Source: Pedobacter hiemivivus (lineage in GTDB: Bacteria > Bacteroidota > Bacteroidia > Sphingobacteriales > Sphingobacteriaceae). From it: a DNA stretch of 64,000 nt. Within the stretch, counting starts at the first letter, position 1. Each line of letters begins with the position of its first letter. The notes beneath the pieces are model-generated. The model saw only the letters and a list, made by a program, of their open reading frames with translations, ran no database searches and was not told where the DNA came from. This document shows positions 8,934-17,206 of this stretch, one piece after another. Both the position numbers and the translations under genes were made by a program. The stretch covers positions 53,074 through 117,073 of the forward strand of contig NZ_SJSM01000015.1 of the NCBI RefSeq assembly GCF_004331685.1, read 5' to 3'.

Positions 8934-10511
8934 TTAGTAACCTGGGTTTTGAACAATTTTTATCTGATCATTTGCATCGAGTTCACGCTGCGGAATAGGC
9001 AATAACAATTTTTCAGCTGTTAAGTGAGCTTGTAATTCTGCCAGTGTAAATGCAGGTCTGTAGGCTTTGTAATGCGCGTCAAATTCTAATGCAAAATGAT
9101 TTTTGATAACAGTAATGGCTTGTCCAGTTCTTACCAAATCAAAGAAACGTTGGTTTTCGAATGCAAATTCCAACCTTCTTTCGTTTAACAATGCGGTTAA
9201 AAACTGTGCTGGTGTAGCAATGGCATTGGCACTTCCATCCGTTGGATATTTATAGAAACCAGTATTAAAGTCTCCAGTAACATAATCTACCGCACCAGCT
9301 CTTGCCCTTACGTCGTTAATTAGGTTTACACTTGCCGTTCCAAAACCCAAAGCCTCTGCTTTCATCAACAATACATCAGAGAAACGTAGCACCGGGAAAT
9401 CATTTTCTCCATCAAATTTAACCAAAACCGGGGATATGAATTTTTTAACATACAGCTTGGCGTTATATTTTGCCATTGTTACGGCTTTTCTTCCATCAGT
9501 AGCGCCCGTTGCAGGTGTTTTATAGGTTACATCCAAATCGTTGGTCGGGTAGTTGTATCCGCTTCCATCACCATTTATGACGGCACTTCCGCTAGATGTT
9601 GGCGCAAAGTTATTGCCCATTAAATTACCTAAACCAAAGCCACCAGCCTTAAACCTTACTGCAAAGAGAATTTCTTTGTTCATTTCGTTGTTGATAGAGA
9701 AGACATCCGAAAAGGAAGGTAGCATACCATAGCCACTGTTGCTGATTACATCATCAAGCAGTGGTAGTGCGCTTGACCCACGGTTGGTACTTAAGTAAAC
9801 TTTAGCCAGTAACGTTTTTGCTGCCCAGGAAGTCGCATGCCCAGCATCGGTATTGGTTGAAGCTGAATATGGGGCTTGAGATAGTAAGTCTTTGGCCGCT
9901 AAAAGGTCGGCTGTGATCAGCTGATAACAATCGGCGATCGGCGTTCTGTTGATTTTTTTTGACTGTTCAGGATCAACGGGTTCGGTAACTAAAAACACAT
10001 CACCATATAACCTTACCAGGTTAAAATAATGATAGGCACGTAAAAACAAAGCTTCGCCTGCGAGCTGATTTTTTTGCTGCTGGGTCATTTTTGCGGTTCC
10101 TTCGCCGAGAGTGGTTTGTCCACCTGCATAGGTAGCGCCCAGACTTTTTAGTACATAATTGATCGACCTTAGGTTTTTGTAGGTCATCAGCCAGTATTGA
10201 TAAACCTTGTCATGTGCCGAGTTAAGGGTAAACATGTCCAAGTCATTAAATTCAAAATTAATGGTAGCCGAACTATTGGCTACACCCTGTTTCGAATTAT
10301 CAGTTCGCAGATCAGTGAGCATCCATTCAAATTCCAAAGGCTTTTGCAGACCGCTATAGCTGCCGGTAAGTGCGACTTTGGTTTCTTCATAATTTCTATA
10401 AAAGGCATCAACCCCAATATTGGAAATGGGATCGATATCGATGATCTTGTTACAAGCAGTAGTGCTTATCGCAAGCAATAATCCTGCTGTTAGGTACTTA
10501 AAGCTTTTCAT
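8934..10511 (-). CDS. RagB/SusD family nutrient-uptake outer-membrane lipoprotein
   Basis: A SusD homologue, the lid lipoprotein that captures oligosaccharide above its SusC channel. I place the start at the Met encoded at 10511, which gives a compact lipoprotein signal (MKSFKYLTAGLLLAISTTAC, acylated Cys20) and 525 residues. An upstream ATG at 10535 would add eight residues. The body has the SusD hallmarks: the GQTTLGEGTA loop, the AEALFLRAYHYFNLVRLYGDV helix pair (TPR-like), and the C-terminal NERRLEFAFENQRFFDLVRTG followed by LPIPQRELDANDQIKQNPGY-like ending. It lies 27 bp after SusC and 11 bp before the glycan-binding lipoprotein gene. Specificity for alginate oligosaccharides is inferred from the adjacent lyases. 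Confidence 0.95.
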   Translation of the reverse strand: MKSFKYLTAGLLLAISTTACNKIIDIDPISNIGVDAFYRNYEETKVALTGSYSGLQKPLEFEWMLTDLRTDNSKQGVANSSATINFEFNDLDMFTLNSAHDKVYQYWLMTYKNLRSINYVLKSLGATYAGGQTTLGEGTAKMTQQQKNQLAGEALFLRAYHYFNLVRLYGDVFLVTEPVDPEQSKKINRTPIADCYQLITADLLAAKDLLSQAPYSASTNTDAGHATSWAAKTLLAKVYLSTNRGSSALPLLDDVISNSGYGMLPSFSDVFSINNEMNKEILFAVRFKAGGFGLGNLMGNNFAPTSSGSAVINGDGSGYNYPTNDLDVTYKTPATGATDGRKAVTMAKYNAKLYVKKFISPVLVKFDGENDFPVLRFSDVLLMKAEALGFGTASVNLINDVRARAGAVDYVTGDFNTGFYKYPTDGSANAIATPAQFLTALLNERRLEFAFENQRFFDLVRTGQAITVIKNHFALEFDAHYKAYRPAFTLAELQAHLTAEKLLLPIPQRELDANDQIKIVQNPGY

Positions 10512-10538
10512 CTTATCTATTTTTAGCTGAGTCATGAT

Positions 10539-13500
10539 TTAAAAATTAACATCTATACCAAATGTGTAAGTGCGGGCAATTGGAAAGGCGCCACGCTGAT
10601 AGCCATCAATAAGTGGGGAGGAATATTGTGATGAGGTAGCTCTGGCCTCAGGGTTGATCCCACGGTAAGAGCTGCCCATTAAATAAACCACATTGTCAGC
10701 AGCAGTATAAACTCTTACCCCTTTTACACCTATCTTTTTAGTGAATTTAGCAGGAAGTGTGTAGCCGAGGATGACGTTTCTAAGTGCAGCATAAGAGCCG
10801 TCCTCAATCACGTAGTCTGTTAGCATCCAATTCTCTCCATTGGTATAGTATGGTGTTTTACCATCACCTGGATTGGCGGCACTGATCCATCTGTTTTTGT
10901 TGAAATTCTCGTTGTATCTCCTTGATTCATTGTAATTTGCATCACCATTGATCACTTTTACACCCTGTACGCCTTGTAATAAAATATTCAGATCAAACCC
11001 TTTGTATTTAAAAGAGTTGTTGATTCCCCAGGTAAAATCAGGAAAAGGAGTACCTATCGGTGTACGGTCATCCACATCGATTTTGTTATCACCATTTACG
11101 TCAACAAACTTTAATCCCCCGGGTGCGAAATATTTGGCAAGGGTAGAAGTTTGTCCACCGGCTTTTGCTTCATCAATTTGAGCTTGAGAAGTCCATACGC
11201 CATCTGTTTTATAACCGAAGAACTGTATGGCTGGTTGACCAACTATAGCGGCATAGATTTCAGAACGTTCTCCATAGTTATATTGGAAAGGTTCTCCACC
11301 TAGCTCCAGTAACTTATTTCTGTTGGCGGAGAAGTTTAAATTGGTAGTCCATTGAAACTTGCTGTTTTTGATATTGTTGGAAGTCAATTCTATTTCTACC
11401 CCTTGGTTTTTTATCTTACCTGAGTTGTTGATATATTCAAAAGATCCACTAAAAGATTGAGTAGATCTTTTGTATAGTAATTTATCTGTGTTTGAATTGT
11501 AATACTCTAAAGTTAAGCCGAATCGATCTTGCATAAAGCCTAGATCCAATCCTGCATTGAACTCATAAGTACGTTCCCAGGTAATGCTGGGATTGGCCAG
11601 CACATCCGAATTTGGTGACAGTCCAAGGTTCACATCGCCATTTCCGCTTCCAAAAGAATAATTACCTGGATAAAGTAAGTTTTGGAAAGAAAAGCTTGGG
11701 ATTTTGTTGTTACCTGTAGCACCATAACTGGCTCTCAATTTCATATTGCTAACCCAGGTCACATCTTTCATGAAGTCTTCTTTTGCAATTCCCCAACCTG
11801 CAGATACTGCAGGGAATGAGCCATATTTTTTGCCTTTATAAAAGTAAGAGCTTCCATCCATACGGTAACTAACCGCTAATAAGTATTTATTCTTGTAATC
11901 GTAAGTGAAACGACCAAGGTATGAGATTAGACCTACACGGTCTTTCAGTGTTTTGGTTAGTGCCTGGTCTATTTGTGCAGCCTGATTAAGGGTCTCAAAT
12001 TCATCGGTAGGGAAGTTTCTACCTACCATATTAGATTCCTTGATCGTAGTTTGCTGTGTGGTAAAACCCAGTAAGCCTGTGAAATTGTGATTGCCCCTGG
12101 TTAGGTTGTAGTTTAAGGTGTTTTCAAATAAAACATCTAGATAGTTTTTTGTGTAAACGACGGCAGCATTTACATCACCGTCTTTTCTGGCGTTCGATTT
12201 GGTAAAGGTATTGTTCTCCTGTTGTGTGTAATAGCCGCCAACAGAGCTTTTAAAGATTAAGTTGGGAAGAAATTTAATGCTGATATCTCCACCACCCAGT
12301 ATTCTATAAGTCTGCTGATTGTTTGTTTCTCTAGCTGCAATAGAAAGTGGGGTATTATTACTCGTTGCAAAGGGATCTACAGGTACTCCGCTACTCCATA
12401 CGCTTCCATCAGGCATGGTTCCTGTGTACTGCAAACCATTAAAATGGCGAGCCTGAACAAAATCTCCTGGGAGAATATCTGCCCATTGGGAATTTTGATG
12501 TACATAAGCTGCAGTAAAGTCATTATGATAAACCGGAAGGAAGGATCCGAATCTGAAATAGTCGGTAAAATTAACTGCCGGTCTTTGTGTTTTAATATAG
12601 GAAGGGTTAAAGTTAAAACTGAAATTAACCTTTTTACTCAATGCGCCATCTATCTTTGCTTTTACATTTAAGCGCTCGTTATCGCTATATTTTAAGATGG
12701 CCTGGTCTTTCTGACCACTTGCAGAGATGTAATATTTTAAATCTTTATTGCCTCCGGAAATGCCCAATTGGATATTTGCAATCGATGCATCTTGCATTGC
12801 TTCTTGCTGCCAGTCAGTAGGTACACCGCTGATTTGGTCTTCGATGATGTAGGCTGCACGTTCTGGACCAGTAATTAGGTTTTTTTGATTGGCGGGCACT
12901 GTTGGGTCATTTTGCCTTAATGCGCCCTCAGCAAATAGCATTTTAGTGTAATCGGTCACACTCATGATCGGGTTAAGCGCATAGGGTTTTTTAAAGCCGT
13001 AATACGATTTAACTGAATATCTTGGTTTATCGGAAACGCCGCTTTTTGTGGTGATCAGAATTACCCCATTGGCTGCTCTTGAACCGTATATCGCTGCTGA
13101 TGCAGCATCTTTTAGTACTTCTATAGATTCTACATCCTGAGGGTTTACAAAGGATAAACCATCGGGTACTGGATAGCCATCTACTACAACCAAAGGCTGA
13201 GAACTGGCGCTGATGGAGCTGAATCCACGAACCCTTACAATTGGTTCGGCACCAACTTCTGAACTTACATTTTGAATGGTAACACCTGCTATTTTTCCGA
13301 TTAAGGCATTGTCTAATCTTGATGTAGGAATCTCATCCAGATTTTCATTTTTTAGTTTACTTACGGCACCGGTTACGGAAGACTTTTTCTGTGTGCCATA
13401 TCCAATAACCACCACCTCGTCCATGTTATTTTTTACCTCTTTTAAGGTAATGGTTACCTTGGCTGCTACAGTAACCGAATAGGCTTGTGGTTGGTAGCCT

Positions 13501-13742
13501 AGATAGTTTATCAGTAGTAGTTTGCCAGATTCGGCAGTAATGGTAAATTCACCTTGGTTATTGGTGATTGTTCCTTGTTTTGAATCTTTGATGGTAACAG
13601 ATGCGCCCGGCAAAGTTTCTCCGGCAGCCGATTTAACCACGCCCTGTATTTTTACCTTGGTTTGTGAAAACCCTGGTGTCAAAAACAGAAAACAGGAAAA
13701 TACAATGAGGAGTATACCTCGTAAGTAAACTTTCGAATTCAT
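10539..13742 (-). CDS. SusC/RagA family TonB-dependent outer-membrane transporter
   Basis: A 1067-residue outer-membrane transporter that imports oligosaccharides using TonB energy, partner of the SusD that follows. A signal peptide covers about 1-26. Next comes a CarboxypepD_reg-like domain (about 30-105, GVVKSAAGETLPGASVTI). The SusC motif follows at about 108-118 (DEVVVIGYGTQ), then the plug (about 120-235, with VRGFSSISASSQPLVVVDGYP and GSRAANGVILITTK). A 22-strand barrel ends in the aromatic YTFGIDVNF. There is no N-terminal signalling extension, so it is not expected to signal to a FecR/sigma pair. A hairpin at 13846-13887 separates it from the upstream metabolic genes. I find no convincing TAnnTTTG box in the 100 bp before it. 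Confidence 0.97.
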   Translation of the reverse strand: MNSKVYLRGILLIVFSCFLFLTPGFSQTKVKIQGVVKSAAGETLPGASVTIKDSKQGTITNNQGEFTITAESGKLLLINYLGYQPQAYSVTVAAKVTITLKEVKNNMDEVVVIGYGTQKKSSVTGAVSKLKNENLDEIPTSRLDNALIGKIAGVTIQNVSSEVGAEPIVRVRGFSSISASSQPLVVVDGYPVPDGLSFVNPQDVESIEVLKDAASAAIYGSRAANGVILITTKSGVSDKPRYSVKSYYGFKKPYALNPIMSVTDYTKMLFAEGALRQNDPTVPANQKNLITGPERAAYIIEDQISGVPTDWQQEAMQDASIANIQLGISGGNKDLKYYISASGQKDQAILKYSDNERLNVKAKIDGALSKKVNFSFNFNPSYIKTQRPAVNFTDYFRFGSFLPVYHNDFTAAYVHQNSQWADILPGDFVQARHFNGLQYTGTMPDGSVWSSGVPVDPFATSNNTPLSIAARETNNQQTYRILGGGDISIKFLPNLIFKSSVGGYYTQQENNTFTKSNARKDGDVNAAVVYTKNYLDVLFENTLNYNLTRGNHNFTGLLGFTTQQTTIKESNMVGRNFPTDEFETLNQAAQIDQALTKTLKDRVGLISYLGRFTYDYKNKYLLAVSYRMDGSSYFYKGKKYGSFPAVSAGWGIAKEDFMKDVTWVSNMKLRASYGATGNNKIPSFSFQNLLYPGNYSFGSGNGDVNLGLSPNSDVLANPSITWERTYEFNAGLDLGFMQDRFGLTLEYYNSNTDKLLYKRSTQSFSGSFEYINNSGKIKNQGVEIELTSNNIKNSKFQWTTNLNFSANRNKLLELGGEPFQYNYGERSEIYAAIVGQPAIQFFGYKTDGVWTSQAQIDEAKAGGQTSTLAKYFAPGGLKFVDVNGDNKIDVDDRTPIGTPFPDFTWGINNSFKYKGFDLNILLQGVQGVKVINGDANYNESRRYNENFNKNRWISAANPGDGKTPYYTNGENWMLTDYVIEDGSYAALRNVILGYTLPAKFTKKIGVKGVRVYTAADNVVYLMGSSYRGINPEARATSSQYSSPLIDGYQRGAFPIARTYTFGIDVNF

Positions 13743-13845
13743 ATTCTTATTGGTTTTATATTTGGTTATAGTATTTCCTGCTGTGTAAAATCCCCATTTT
13801 ACTTTGCAGGGACAGCCTCCCTTATTGCTGCCTGGTAATGTGTTT

Positions 13846-13887
13846 AAAGGGCGCTTAAATAGCAGTCGCAGTATTTAAACGCCCTTT
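13846..13887 (-). terminator. Hairpin between the SDR gene and susC (terminator or processing site)
   Basis: A 15-bp inverted repeat with one mismatch (13846-13860 and 13873-13887, 12-nt loop, core AAAGGGCG/CGCCCTTT) begins 6 bp after the SDR stop. On the minus strand the stem ends in CCCTTTAAAC, so the U-run is weak. It could end most metabolic transcripts or protect the 3' end of a processed mRNA, giving SusC/D and the enzymes different levels. Confidence 0.55.
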
Positions 13888-13893
13888 GTATTT

Positions 13894-14646
13894 TTATGAA
13901 AAGTTTAAACCACCATTGATATCGATATTAGTACCGGTAACATAGCTGGATTGATCTGTAGTCAGGTAAACAATCAGGTCTGCAACCTCTGATGCTTGTC
14001 CTTCTCTTTTCAGTAAAGTAGCATTGGCTACATTAACGCGAACTTCAGGTTTACTAAAGGTATCGTGAAAAGTAGTGGCAATCATTCCCGGCAAAACCGA
14101 ATTTACACGGATGTTTTTAGGTCCAAGTTCTTTAGCTAATGCTCTGGTATAAGTCATGATACCACCCTTTGCAGTTGCGTAAGCACTTGCTCCAGGACCA
14201 CCGCCATCTCTACCTGCAAGAGAAGAAAGGTTTACAATCGAAGCGCCTGATTTCATGTAAGGAATAGTGGCTTTACTCACCAGATATACGCTTTTTAAGT
14301 TCAGGTCCATCACCGCATCCCAAAAATCTTCGTCCAGCTCTAAGGTTGGTTTTCTGGCCACCATGCCGCCTGCAACATTAACCAGAATGTGAATTTCATC
14401 ACCAAAAGCTGCTTTGGCTTTTTCAATTAGCTCGGCTACTTCGGCAGATTTAGTTACATCTCCCTTAACAATGATGGCTTCGCCACCATTATCAGTGATC
14501 TGTTTTAAAGTTTCTTCAGCATTGGCTAAATTGCTGTGATAATTGATCACAACTTTTGCACCTTCCTGAGCAAGTTGACAGGAAACAGCTCTACCGATAT
14601 CTCTGGACCCGCCAGTTACAATTGCGACTTTATTTTTTAAACGCAT
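13894..14646 (-). CDS. SDR family oxidoreductase, probable 4-deoxy-L-erythro-5-hexoseulose uronate (DEH) reductase
   Basis: A 250-residue classical short-chain dehydrogenase. The cofactor loop is TGGSRDIG (11-18; Asp replaces the usual second Gly), the NNAG motif is NVAG (90-93), and the catalytic residues are S142 (or S141), Y156 and K160 in SAYATAKGG. The C-terminal part has the LPGMIATTF and DINGGLNF motifs of the family. In alginate loci the SDR next to the MFS transporter normally reduces DEH to 2-keto-3-deoxygluconate (KDG) with NAD(P)H, and context makes that the likely role. General SDR activity is certain. It follows the transporter by 13 bp and is the last enzyme before the hairpin and susC. 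It is distinct from the KduD-type SDR at 30193. Confidence 0.88.
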   Translation of the reverse strand: MRLKNKVAIVTGGSRDIGRAVSCQLAQEGAKVVINYHSNLANAEETLKQITDNGGEAIIVKGDVTKSAEVAELIEKAKAAFGDEIHILVNVAGGMVARKPTLELDEDFWDAVMDLNLKSVYLVSKATIPYMKSGASIVNLSSLAGRDGGGPGASAYATAKGGIMTYTRALAKELGPKNIRVNSVLPGMIATTFHDTFSKPEVRVNVANATLLKREGQASEVADLIVYLTTDQSSYVTGTNIDINGGLNFS

Positions 14647-14659
14647 ATTCTTTGATTTA

Positions 14660-15943
14660 TTAATTTGTTATTTTTTTAGATGTCATATATTTAATACAGA
14701 TCCATGCAATGGGAACCAGTACAGCTGCCAGTACAAAGAAGGAAACGTAGCTTGTTTTTGTAATAATGGGTACGGCCCATGTGGTTAATAATGTTCCGGC
14801 AACTGCTGCTGTCCCGCCCATACCGGCCACTGTGCCTACGTTTTTGCCATTAAAATAATCGCTTGGCAAAGTTTGGATGTTTCCAATAAGGAACTGAAAA
14901 CCAAATAGCGTGGTGCCAATTAGTACCATGGCGAGGGTAGGGGTTTCTTTCAATGTATCCAGGTAATAAACGATGGCAACCAGGGAAAGTAGCATGACTC
15001 CGGAGCCTATTGCAATCGAATTTTTTCTTGCTTTTACAGCGGTAGTACCTTGTTTAATTTGCCATGAAGAATGATAGCCACCAGCTAAGCTGCCTATGGC
15101 CGCAAAAAGATAGGGCAACCAGGTAAAGGCACCGATTTGTTTAATATCGAAGAGGAACTGCTCTTTTAAAAAGGTCGGTAACCAGGTTACAAATAACCAC
15201 CATACCGGATCAATAAAGAACCTACTCATGATGATGCCCCAGGTATTTCTGAATTTTAAGAGTTCTCTCCAGGTTAGTACGGGTACCACCTCAACAGAAG
15301 CGTTAGCATCAGGATCAGTATCCAGGATATAGTTACGTTCTTTTTCAGTTAGCCAAGGGTGCTTTTCTGGTGCCGCTTTGTTAATGATGAGCCATGGAAT
15401 AACCCAGATCAGTCCTAAGGCGGCAATAAGTACAAAGGTCATCTTCCAGCCAAATGCGATGTACAATAACGCAATAATCGGAGCGGATACTACTGAACCT
15501 AAGGATGCACCTGCGCCGAAAATACCCTGTGCAATCGCTCTTTCTTTTGCCGGAAACCATTCAGCATTACTTTTTGTCGCGCCAGGCCAATTTCCTGCTT
15601 CAGAAAAGCCGAGCATGAACCTGAAGATATTGAACGACATTAATGAGCGGGCAAATGAATGTAATGCAATAGAAACACTCCATCCAATGATAGAAATCGT
15701 CATACCCAGTCTTGTGCCTACCGCATCCATCAGTTTGCCTGTAAAAGTTTGCCCAAGGGCGTAGGCAATCATAAAGAAGGTGGTAATTAGTGCAAGCGCA
15801 CTTTTATTGTCAACATCAGCAATTCCAAACTCCTTATAAATATAAGGCCACATGATGTTGATGGCACTACGGTCAATATAGTTGATCACCGTTGCAAAAG
15901 CAATCAGCGCAATAATGTACCATCTTAATCCTTTTACTTTCAT
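14660..15943 (-). CDS. MFS transporter, ACS family, hexuronate (ExuT-like) / unsaturated uronate carrier
   Basis: A 427-residue major facilitator with 12 predicted helices. The N-terminal region TVINYIDRSAINIMWP and the loop after TM2 (GKLMDAVGTRLGM) are typical of the anion:cation symporter family that includes ExuT hexuronate carriers. RFMLGFSEAGNWPGATKSNAEWFPAKERA is the characteristic central motif. It sits between the esterase and the SDR with gaps of 13 bp on both sides. In alginate loci this family brings mono-uronates or DEH from periplasm to cytoplasm after lyase digestion. The exact substrate is inferred from context. Confidence 0.93.
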   Translation of the reverse strand: MKVKGLRWYIIALIAFATVINYIDRSAINIMWPYIYKEFGIADVDNKSALALITTFFMIAYALGQTFTGKLMDAVGTRLGMTISIIGWSVSIALHSFARSLMSFNIFRFMLGFSEAGNWPGATKSNAEWFPAKERAIAQGIFGAGASLGSVVSAPIIALLYIAFGWKMTFVLIAALGLIWVIPWLIINKAAPEKHPWLTEKERNYILDTDPDANASVEVVPVLTWRELLKFRNTWGIIMSRFFIDPVWWLFVTWLPTFLKEQFLFDIKQIGAFTWLPYLFAAIGSLAGGYHSSWQIKQGTTAVKARKNSIAIGSGVMLLSLVAIVYYLDTLKETPTLAMVLIGTTLFGFQFLIGNIQTLPSDYFNGKNVGTVAGMGGTAAVAGTLLTTWAVPIITKTSYVSFFVLAAVLVPIAWICIKYMTSKKITN

Positions 15944-15956
15944 CTCTATCCTAAAG

Positions 15957-16838
15957 TTATAGTCCCAGTCCCTTTAAAAATTCCATAATCTTTGCGTTAA
16001 CCATGCTGTTGTCTTCTGGTGTGAATTTTCCATGTAGACCGCCTTTAACAGTAATAAACTCGTTCTTTACACCCAGCTCGTCCAACTTTGCTTTAAGGGC
16101 TACAGACTGCTGATAAGGCACTGTTGGGTCTGCATCACCATGTACAATAAACACTGGGGGACTAGTTTTCTTTACCTGGTATAGTGGAGATACTGACATG
16201 GCGAAGTCTTTATCTTTTGCTTTAGCACCTAACCAGCTTGTGGCTGATTTGCTGGTTTTGTTAGGACCATAACCCCAATCCCATACATCGGTAATGCCAT
16301 ACTTGTCAATAATAGCAGCAACCTTAATTTTTTCATTTGTTTTGCAATTGGTATCGAAAATGTGGTTGTTTTCTAGCAATCCGCCCATTAAGGCGAGGTG
16401 CCCACCGGCAGAACCGCCCATAATTACAATTTTGTTGACATCTATGTTGAGTTTTTTAGCATTGCTGATCAGGTAGACCAAAGCACAACGAGTATCTTCA
16501 ACAGCTGCCGGGGCAGTTGCAACACCAGTAAGGCGATAAGCAATGTTAGCTACGGCATAGCCTCTTTTGAAGAAACCGCTAAATCCTGATTGTGATTCTT
16601 TGTTTCCTTTATTCCAGCCACCGCCATGGATATTGATGACAAGGGGAGTAGGGGCGTTTTTAACTGGTGGAAGGTATAAATCAAGCTTGCCTTCCCAATC
16701 GTTCACTTTGGTGTAAACCACATTTAACTGCTCAGTAAAGCCCGCCGGATAGGTTACTTTTTTTATGGCTACTGTATCCTGAGCGCTAAGGGCGCAGCAG
16801 GTAAAGAGTAAGCCACAAAGCATAATCATTTTCTTCAT
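15957..16838 (-). CDS. Secreted alpha/beta hydrolase, BD-FAE/acetylxylan-esterase-like; possible alginate O-acetyl esterase
   Basis: A 293-residue protein with a signal peptide (about 1-19, cut after ALSA). It has a complete catalytic set: oxyanion motif HGGGW (71-75), nucleophile S143 in GGSAGGH, acid D237 in HGDADPTVP and H269 in GGLHGKF. This is the layout of hormone-sensitive-lipase-like carbohydrate esterases that remove acetyl or feruloyl groups. It is transcribed between KdgF and the uronate transporter with gaps of 26 and 13 bp. A role in removing O-acetyl groups from bacterial (mannuronate-acetylated) alginate would fit, and is inference. A peptidase S9 or general esterase role cannot be excluded, but the length is too short for S9. 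Confidence 0.82.
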   Translation of the reverse strand: MKKMIMLCGLLFTCCALSAQDTVAIKKVTYPAGFTEQLNVVYTKVNDWEGKLDLYLPPVKNAPTPLVINIHGGGWNKGNKESQSGFSGFFKRGYAVANIAYRLTGVATAPAAVEDTRCALVYLISNAKKLNIDVNKIVIMGGSAGGHLALMGGLLENNHIFDTNCKTNEKIKVAAIIDKYGITDVWDWGYGPNKTSKSATSWLGAKAKDKDFAMSVSPLYQVKKTSPPVFIVHGDADPTVPYQQSVALKAKLDELGVKNEFITVKGGLHGKFTPEDNSMVNAKIMEFLKGLGL

Positions 16839-16864
16839 CTTAGTTTATATTTTAAGGTTAAAGT

Positions 16865-17200
16865 TTAAAGGAAATCTTCCCGGTGCGGGGAAAATACATC
16901 AATCAGGATTCCTGGTTCAATGCATACGCAGCCATGCCATACATGCGGAGGAGCGTAGAAACCATCACCTTTTTTGAGGAGCTTTTTTTCTTCGCCAATG
17001 GTCATTTCAAATACGCCACTGTCAACATAAGTAACCTGTGAATGGTGATGTTCGTGCAATATGCCCACAGCTTCTGCCTCAAACTTTGCTTTTACAAGCA
17101 TAATTTTGTCATCATAACCATATATCTGTCTCTTGATCCCATTTCCTAAATCCTGCCAGGGAGTTTCTGCATCTATTTGAAATAAATTGTTCTGTAACAT
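16865..17200 (-). CDS. kdgF: KdgF-like cupin, unsaturated uronate linearising enzyme
   Basis: A 111-residue single cupin domain. KdgF converts the 4,5-unsaturated monouronates released by lyases into the linear 5-keto-4-deoxyuronate, speeding a step that also occurs spontaneously. The metal site is visible as the histidine cluster 49-53 (HEHHHSQ) with Q55 and H89 in PPHVWHGC. The end DVFSPHREDFL carries the conserved Asp and Arg of the family near the substrate. The protein has no signal peptide, so it acts in the cytoplasm. It lies 6 bp after the PL17 gene and 26 bp before the esterase, which fits a pathway order of lyase, then linearisation, then reduction. Confidence 0.88.
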   Translation of the reverse strand: MLQNNLFQIDAETPWQDLGNGIKRQIYGYDDKIMLVKAKFEAEAVGILHEHHHSQVTYVDSGVFEMTIGEEKKLLKKGDGFYAPPHVWHGCVCIEPGILIDVFSPHREDFL

Positions 17201-17206
17201 GACGTA

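Noticed and set aside
13743..13893. Classic TAnnTTTG promoter before susC
   Set aside because: I searched the minus strand and found no convincing box; only AT-rich DNA and the hairpin were seen.
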